Shown here: positions 59,326 to 64,000 of the stretch, piece after piece
Layout: each line of letters starts with the position of its first letter
How positions within the stretch are numbered: the first letter of the stretch is position 1
Assembly (NCBI RefSeq): GCF_016745235.1
Contig: NZ_JAELVM010000002.1
Coordinates: forward strand, 744,001-808,000
Reading direction: 5' to 3'
Source of the DNA: Chryseobacterium endalhagicum
GTDB taxonomy: Bacteria; Bacteroidota; Bacteroidia; Flavobacteriales; Weeksellaceae
Length of the DNA stretch: 64,000 nucleotides
Notes under the pieces: generated by a model
Database searches by the model: none
What the model saw: only the letters and a program-made list of their open reading frames with translations
What the model was told of the DNA's origin: nothing
Position numbers and translations under genes: made by a program

Positions 59326-61443
59326 TTATTCTTTATTCTTTAACAGTATCCATCCTGAATATTTCGTTTCGGTACTGTTCTTATCGTTTTCATTCCATGA
59401 GATCGTGTACCAGTAAGTTCCTGTAGGAAGTTTCTTGCCTGAAGCAGTTCCGTCCCATTTGTAATCTCTTATTTTGTTAGCTTCGTAAAGCTTGTTTCCA
59501 TATCTGTCATACACGATAAATACAAGGTTTTTCTTATAAGATAGGGCAGAATAGTCGATTTCGTCATTCACCTTATCTCCGTTCGGAGTGATCGCGTTGA
59601 TCAGGTTAGGAACGGTTACTGTGATCTGTGTAGGGTTACAGTTGTAAGAATCCTTCAGGAATATTTTGTTTTCTCCTCTAGGAAGACCGCTGAAGGTATT
59701 CGTCGCCTGCCAGTTAACACCATCAATTGAATACATATAAGGAGGAGTTCCGCCCGAAGCATTCACTGTGATTGTATTGTTGCTGATGTCTACACTTGAG
59801 ATCACCGGCTGCTTGGAAGCATAAACGGTTACATTCTGAAGGGTGAAGCATTCTCCTGTTTTTAGTTTTACCCAATAAGCACCTATTCCTACGTTGTTGA
59901 TCGCTTGTGTGGTTTCACCCGTGCTCCATTCGTATCCGTCAAATCCAGGACCTGCATCCAATGTAGTTTTAGCTTCTGCACAAATTGTTTTGTCTTTTAA
60001 AACTTTAGAGCTTACCGGAGGCATAACCACTAATGTGATTTTAGCAATGTCGTAGCATTGGTTGGCATTGGTTACTCTCACAAAAACTTCAGAGTTTGCC
60101 GCAAGATACATGGCCGGATTAGGAATCGGGTTAGTTTCTGCCTTGGCATCATCCAGCGTTTTGTAGAATTTCTTGGTCTGGCCTGCTACAGCTCCCACTT
60201 CAGCCTGGGTAAGATCAAACATAGCATGAGTGATATCGTTTTCAATATAACATCTCTCCACGACAACATCTCTTAAAGTTACCACCGGATGGAATGACAG
60301 AGTAATATTGGCAATGGCAGTACATCCAAATTCAGAAATTACTTTAGCATATACTGTTTTCGGAGCCGAAATATACACTGTAGGATTGGTGATTTCGTTC
60401 GTATCAGCATTCAGATCTGCAAGAGTAGGATAATATTTTTTCGTACCGCCTGTAAAAACGTCGGCGGTCGTCAGATCAAATTTTCCGGTTCCCTCGCCGT
60501 CATTGTTACATGCAAAGATCGTTGCATTTTTTACGGTTATACTGGCGTCTACAAAATTGAATTTCCCGCTTATAAAGCATTTGTTGACCACGTTGTTAGG
60601 GTCGTCAGGATCCAGATATCGGATTCTGTAGTAATAGTCAGTTGTTGCATTTACGGTTGCAATGGTTAAAGGATCATCTCCCGTCACCACATCATTAAGG
60701 TTGTCATGGTAAGTAACCTGGAAGTTAGGATTGTTACCGTTAATAATCCCGGCAGTAAGCGTGTTAAAGTTAAACTGAGAAGGCAGTCCGCACACCATAA
60801 TCGTTGTTGGGTCTGTTGGTTCAGCACCCGGGATTCCCGGCGGAATAAATGGATTGGGTGCCAGGGTAGGATTATTGAACGCAGAGCTCAGCGTAGCTGT
60901 ACCACCCCATATCAGTCTGAAACCGTCATCAGAGCTCTCGAAGTTATCTACAATAAGATAATAGGTTTGTCCGGCTGTTACGTTCATATAAGGGCTCCAT
61001 TCTCCCACGTTTCCTGCGGTTCCGGTGCCATTAGGTGTTCCGGGAGGTGCTATGGTCAGGCTCAATCCGGTGTCTCCGTTAGGAACTCTACCTGCGTAGT
61101 TACATCGTACTGGCGTTACAAAAGTACCATTCGTATTTAAAGAAGCACATCCATTAGTAGTAGGGCCGTATACTGCAAAATCGTAATCATCCGTGTTAAC
61201 GTTAGGATCGATTGTAAATGACAGTGTCCCGGATGTTGCTATTGTAAAAGTATACCATACGGAGTAATTTTCATCTCTGCCCAGGCATCCGTTTGCAGAT
61301 AGGTTCTCCTCAATATTCCCATGTCCGTCAGGAGTATAGAAAATATCTGAGTTTCCACAGAGTGGAATGGCCGAACCACAGTCAGATTGTGCATAAAACA
61401 CCTGCGTGATCAGTAAAATTAAAAGAAGTAATGTTTTTTTCAT
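59326..61443 (-). CDS. T9SS type B sorted surface protein, non-lectin N-terminal type (paralog 3)
   Basis: The protein has 705 residues from the ATG at 61443, where the signal peptide starts (MKKTLLLLILLITQVFYAQ); the frame from 61467 adds eight residues. The N-terminal domain (about 20-190) has SDCGSAIPLCGNSDIFYTPD, VWYTFTIATSGTLSFTIDPN and a DDYDFAVYGPT motif, then Cys repeats (FACNNDGEGTG, KKYYPTLADLNADTNEITNP), AKTTLDAGPGFDGYEWSTG and the type B sorting domain (AITPNGDKVNDEIDYSAL, YDRYGNKLYEANK). Its sorting domain is closest to paralog 2 and its N-terminus to paralog 4. Confidence 0.92.
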   Translation of the reverse strand: MKKTLLLLILLITQVFYAQSDCGSAIPLCGNSDIFYTPDGHGNIEENLSANGCLGRDENYSVWYTFTIATSGTLSFTIDPNVNTDDYDFAVYGPTTNGCASLNTNGTFVTPVRCNYAGRVPNGDTGLSLTIAPPGTPNGTGTAGNVGEWSPYMNVTAGQTYYLIVDNFESSDDGFRLIWGGTATLSSAFNNPTLAPNPFIPPGIPGAEPTDPTTIMVCGLPSQFNFNTLTAGIINGNNPNFQVTYHDNLNDVVTGDDPLTIATVNATTDYYYRIRYLDPDDPNNVVNKCFISGKFNFVDASITVKNATIFACNNDGEGTGKFDLTTADVFTGGTKKYYPTLADLNADTNEITNPTVYISAPKTVYAKVISEFGCTAIANITLSFHPVVTLRDVVVERCYIENDITHAMFDLTQAEVGAVAGQTKKFYKTLDDAKAETNPIPNPAMYLAANSEVFVRVTNANQCYDIAKITLVVMPPVSSKVLKDKTICAEAKTTLDAGPGFDGYEWSTGETTQAINNVGIGAYWVKLKTGECFTLQNVTVYASKQPVISSVDISNNTITVNASGGTPPYMYSIDGVNWQATNTFSGLPRGENKIFLKDSYNCNPTQITVTVPNLINAITPNGDKVNDEIDYSALSYKKNLVFIVYDRYGNKLYEANKIRDYKWDGTASGKKLPTGTYWYTISWNENDKNSTETKYSGWILLKNKE

Positions 61444-61503
61444 GTTTAAATGATTTTCGTGAAACAAGATTTGAATAAAACAAAAGTTATCAGCATTTAT
61501 GTT

Positions 61504-61534
61504 AAAAAAAACCGCCCCGGAGAGCGGTTTTTTA
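61504..61534 (-). terminator. Terminator hairpin after the fourth T9SS protein gene
   Basis: AAAAACCGC pairs with GCGGTTTTT around an 8-base loop (61507-61532). The A-run gives a minus-strand T-run. Confidence 0.8.
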
Positions 61535-61548
61535 GAGTTTAAAAGAGA

Positions 61549-63684
61549 TTATTCTCTATTTTTTACCATTACCCATCCTGAGAACTTGAATGGTGTATTC
61601 TTTTTATCATTTTCATTCCATGTTACAGAATACCAGTAAGTTCCTGTAGGAATCTTTTTACCGGCCACGGTTCCGTCCCATTTGTATCCGTTTGATTTAT
61701 CAGCCTGGTGGATTTTGGTTCCATATCTGTCAAAGACACTGAATATAAGACCGTTTTTCCCTGAAAGAGCTGAATAATCAATCACATCATTTACCCCGTC
61801 TCCGTTTGGAGTGATCACGTTAATAAGGTTAGGAACAACCACTGTGATCTCAATCGGTTCGCAGTCATAAGCATCTTTTACATAGACCTGATGATCTCCT
61901 CTGGAAAGATTGGTGAATACATTTGAATCCTGCCAGTTGATATTATCCAGAGAGTATTTGTATTCCGGAGCTCCTCCGATCACATTCACTGTGATGGTAT
62001 TGTTTGAAATATCAATATTAGAAACTACAGGCTGCTCGGAAGCATATACTTTTACCTGCTGTAATGCGATACAGTCTCCGGTTTTCAGTTTAACCCAGTA
62101 CGTTCCTACCGCTACATTATTGATAGACTGTGTAGTTGCTCCTGTGCTCCATTCGTAACCGTTGAATCCAGGTCCTGCATCCAATGTGGTCTTATCTTCA
62201 ATACAGATGATCTTATCCTGAAGAACACTTGAATAAACAGGGGCAAGTACCGTTAATGTTACCTTGGCAACGGAATAACATCCCTGTGCATTGGATACTT
62301 TTACATACACTACACCGGTTGGTGCATCATAGGTTAAGAAATTCAGAATCTCATTGGTTCCGCTTACTGCATCAGCCAGAGATTTATAATATTTTTTAGT
62401 AGCGCCTACAACCGTTGTAACTAATGCATTGCTCAGATTGAATGTTCCTATTGAAGGATTTCCTTCATGGAAACAAGCTCTTAAAGAAGAGTCATTTACT
62501 GTAACCAAAGGATGGAATTTCAGCGTAATTTCAGCCGTAGCAGTACATCCGAATTCATTCGTTGCCTTTACAAAGATTTTTCCTTCCGCAGATACAAACT
62601 GATAGATGGATGGACTTGTAATTTCATTGGTCCCTGCATTCAGGTCAAACATAGTAGGGTAGTACTTTAAAACATGCGCCGGAAGGGCTCCGATCGCAGC
62701 TGTCGTAAGATCAAATACTGATGTTCCCGAATAGTTGTTGCTGCAATTCGTCAGCGTGGCATTATTTAAAGTAAAACTGGCGTCCTTGAATTTGAACTTT
62801 CCTGTAATGAAACAGCCGTTCATTGGGTTCGTCGGATTGGCAGGGTCCTGATAAACAATTCTGTAATAATAAACTGTTGTAAGGTTTGCTATTTCACTGA
62901 CAACAGGATTTCCTCCTGTGATGGCGTCATTCGTATTTTTATGATATGTTACTTTGAAATTCGCACTATTCCCATTAATAATTCCGTTGCTTAGCGAAGT
63001 GAAGTTAAACTGGGTCGTAGGTGAACATACCATTACTTCATTTGGATCTGCAGGGTTAGCTGCCGGAAGTCCCGGGGTCACAAAAGGAAACGGTGCTAAT
63101 GCAGGATCGTTGAATGCAGAACTTAAACTTGCAGTTCCTGTCCAGTTAAGAGAGAATCCATCCGGAGAACTTCTGAAGTTATCCACAATAAGATAATACG
63201 TTTCACCAGCCTGAACGACCATGTGAGGGCTCCATTCATTATTATTTCCTGCGTTTCCGTTGGTATTCGGCGGTGGCGGAGGAGGGATGGTTAATGATAA
63301 ACCTGTATTTCCTGTAGTTGTACCACCGTAGTAATTACATCTAAGCGGTGTTACAAAAATATTGTTGTTGTGCAGAGAAGTACAGCCGTTGGTAGTAGGG
63401 CCATACACTGCGAAATCGTAGTCATCACTATTAACGTTAGGGTCAATAGTAAAAGCCAGCGTTCCTGATGTAGCTGCTGTAAAAGAATACCACACGGAAA
63501 AATGCTCATTGGCGGTGTCACTCAGACAAGAATTCGCACCAATGCCCTCCAGGATATTTCCCGGTCCGGCTGGGGTATAGGAAATATCTGAATTTCCGCA
63601 GATAGATATTGCACTAATACAGTCTGATTGAGCATATAAGATGCGCGAGCAGATGATTAGAAAAACGAGTAATGCTTTTTTCAT
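61549..63684 (-). CDS. T9SS type B sorted surface protein, non-lectin N-terminal type (paralog 4)
   Basis: The 711-residue protein has a signal peptide (ending YAQ). An N-terminal domain like paralog 3 (SDCISAISICGNSDISYTPA, VWYSFTAATSGTLAFTIDPN, DDYDFAVYGPT) is followed by Cys repeats (LTNCSNNYSGT, KKYYKSLADAVSGTNEILN), KTTLDAGPGFNGYEWSTG and the sorting domain (VITPNGDGVNDVIDYSALSG, FDRYGTKIHQADKSN). The C-terminal half nearly matches paralog 1 at 52054. A -7 box TATATTTG lies at 63712-63705 on the minus strand. Confidence 0.92.
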   Translation of the reverse strand: MKKALLVFLIICSRILYAQSDCISAISICGNSDISYTPAGPGNILEGIGANSCLSDTANEHFSVWYSFTAATSGTLAFTIDPNVNSDDYDFAVYGPTTNGCTSLHNNNIFVTPLRCNYYGGTTTGNTGLSLTIPPPPPPNTNGNAGNNNEWSPHMVVQAGETYYLIVDNFRSSPDGFSLNWTGTASLSSAFNDPALAPFPFVTPGLPAANPADPNEVMVCSPTTQFNFTSLSNGIINGNSANFKVTYHKNTNDAITGGNPVVSEIANLTTVYYYRIVYQDPANPTNPMNGCFITGKFKFKDASFTLNNATLTNCSNNYSGTSVFDLTTAAIGALPAHVLKYYPTMFDLNAGTNEITSPSIYQFVSAEGKIFVKATNEFGCTATAEITLKFHPLVTVNDSSLRACFHEGNPSIGTFNLSNALVTTVVGATKKYYKSLADAVSGTNEILNFLTYDAPTGVVYVKVSNAQGCYSVAKVTLTVLAPVYSSVLQDKIICIEDKTTLDAGPGFNGYEWSTGATTQSINNVAVGTYWVKLKTGDCIALQQVKVYASEQPVVSNIDISNNTITVNVIGGAPEYKYSLDNINWQDSNVFTNLSRGDHQVYVKDAYDCEPIEITVVVPNLINVITPNGDGVNDVIDYSALSGKNGLIFSVFDRYGTKIHQADKSNGYKWDGTVAGKKIPTGTYWYSVTWNENDKKNTPFKFSGWVMVKNRE

Positions 63685-63775
63685 AAAGGGGGATTTAAAA
63701 AAGACAAATATAAAAAATTATTAAAGTTAAATTAAAGTTTTTGTGATATATTTAATAGAATCAGCATATTATTGT

Positions 63776-64000
63776 CTAATAATTCATTTTCCTCAGCTTG
63801 GGATTTGTACCAGCCACGAGAAGAGCAACGAGTACCGTCATGCTTCCCCCAAACACCACAGACCGCACTACGCCTAATAATTTTGCCATCAGTCCGCTTT
63901 CAAACTGCCCCATTTCATTGCTGGACATGATGAATATAGAATTCACGCTCAGTACACGCCCTCTGATATGATCCGGAGTTTTAAGCTGGACAATAGTTCC
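63776..64000 (-). CDS. MFS transporter, C-terminal fragment (5' part beyond window)
   Basis: The last 74 codons of a minus-strand frame run from the window edge to a TAG at 63776-63778. The translated part reads [40 protein letters not shown] and a final TM-like [19 protein letters not shown]. This matches the C-terminal helices of EntS-like major facilitator exporters ([11 protein letters not shown] and GQFESG motifs). The substrate cannot be told. Confidence 0.8.
   Translation of the reverse strand, partial: GTIVQLKTPDHIRGRVLSVNSIFIMSSNEMGQFESGLMAKLLGVVRSVVFGGSMTVLVALLVAGTNPKLRKMNY

Noticed and set aside
60706-61140. 144-codon plus-strand frame opposite T9SS paralog 3
   Set aside because: Antisense to a conserved domain shared with paralog 4; the product has no domain features.

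Overview
The window looks like a chromosomal segment of a Chryseobacterium-type flavobacterium (Bacteroidota, Weeksellaceae). The sequence evidence is: four proteins with the type 9 secretion / gliding-motility type B C-terminal sorting domain, several TonB-dependent receptors, the exosortase XrtF pair, Bacteroidota-only families (DUF4271, DUF4293, DUF4296, DUF5689, DUF6146, DUF6702), Bacteroidota promoters (TTTG-N19/20-TAnnTTTG), weak Shine-Dalgarno sites and moderately low GC. No tRNA, rRNA, CRISPR array, complete insertion sequence or prophage was seen.

Layout. 1-6000: a minus-strand run made of a two-component system (kinase 4428-5975, OmpR-type regulator 3639-4325), a lipoprotein with three His/Cys repeats, a small Cys-rich exported protein and a TonB receptor carrying two heavy-metal-associated domains, cut by the left edge. 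6000-11200: an SRPBCC protein, a nested inverted repeat, small proteins, oligopeptidase B, hemD and DUF4271. 11250-20130: mostly plus-strand housekeeping genes (GT2 glycosyltransferase, DUF4296 lipoprotein, tgt, LptF/G permease, birA on the minus strand, rsfS, ftsH, LUD protein, cdsA, psd). 20180-24400: an accessory island with a six-TM LuxR-type regulator, two small HTH proteins and a 600-residue secreted protein. 24450-33500: DUF1801, MsbA-like ABC transporter, M28 peptidase, DUF4293, rho, Mn-type superoxide dismutase, DUF6146 and a secreted EEP nuclease. 33725-37937: a TonB receptor and DUF5689 lipoprotein divergent from that nuclease. 38234-41892: DUF6702, a LOG-family protein, and an apparent peptidoglycan-recycling set (MurU-like nucleotidyltransferase, RapZ C-terminal domain protein, AmgK-like kinase). 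42118-43069: exosortase XrtF and its partner. 43288-51924: CDF transporter, asd, a small membrane protein, a TonB receptor, nadC-nadB and a nitroreductase. 52054-63684: four paralogous large T9SS type B proteins in two pairs around rnhA and dnaB. The right edge cuts an MFS transporter.

The most unusual signal is in the 20-24 kb island. Three intergenic regions, one before each transcription unit, carry a related ~24-bp motif (core GTAGTATTRCGTA) placed exactly 33 bp upstream of a TAnnTTTG -7 box. This looks like an activator-dependent promoter class, and the candidate regulators are encoded in the same island. Other points of interest are the metal-handling run at the left end, the mosaic relationship of the four T9SS proteins (N-terminal halves pair one way, C-terminal halves the other), the Tgt enzyme without its usual zinc cysteines, and Rho with a long disordered insert.
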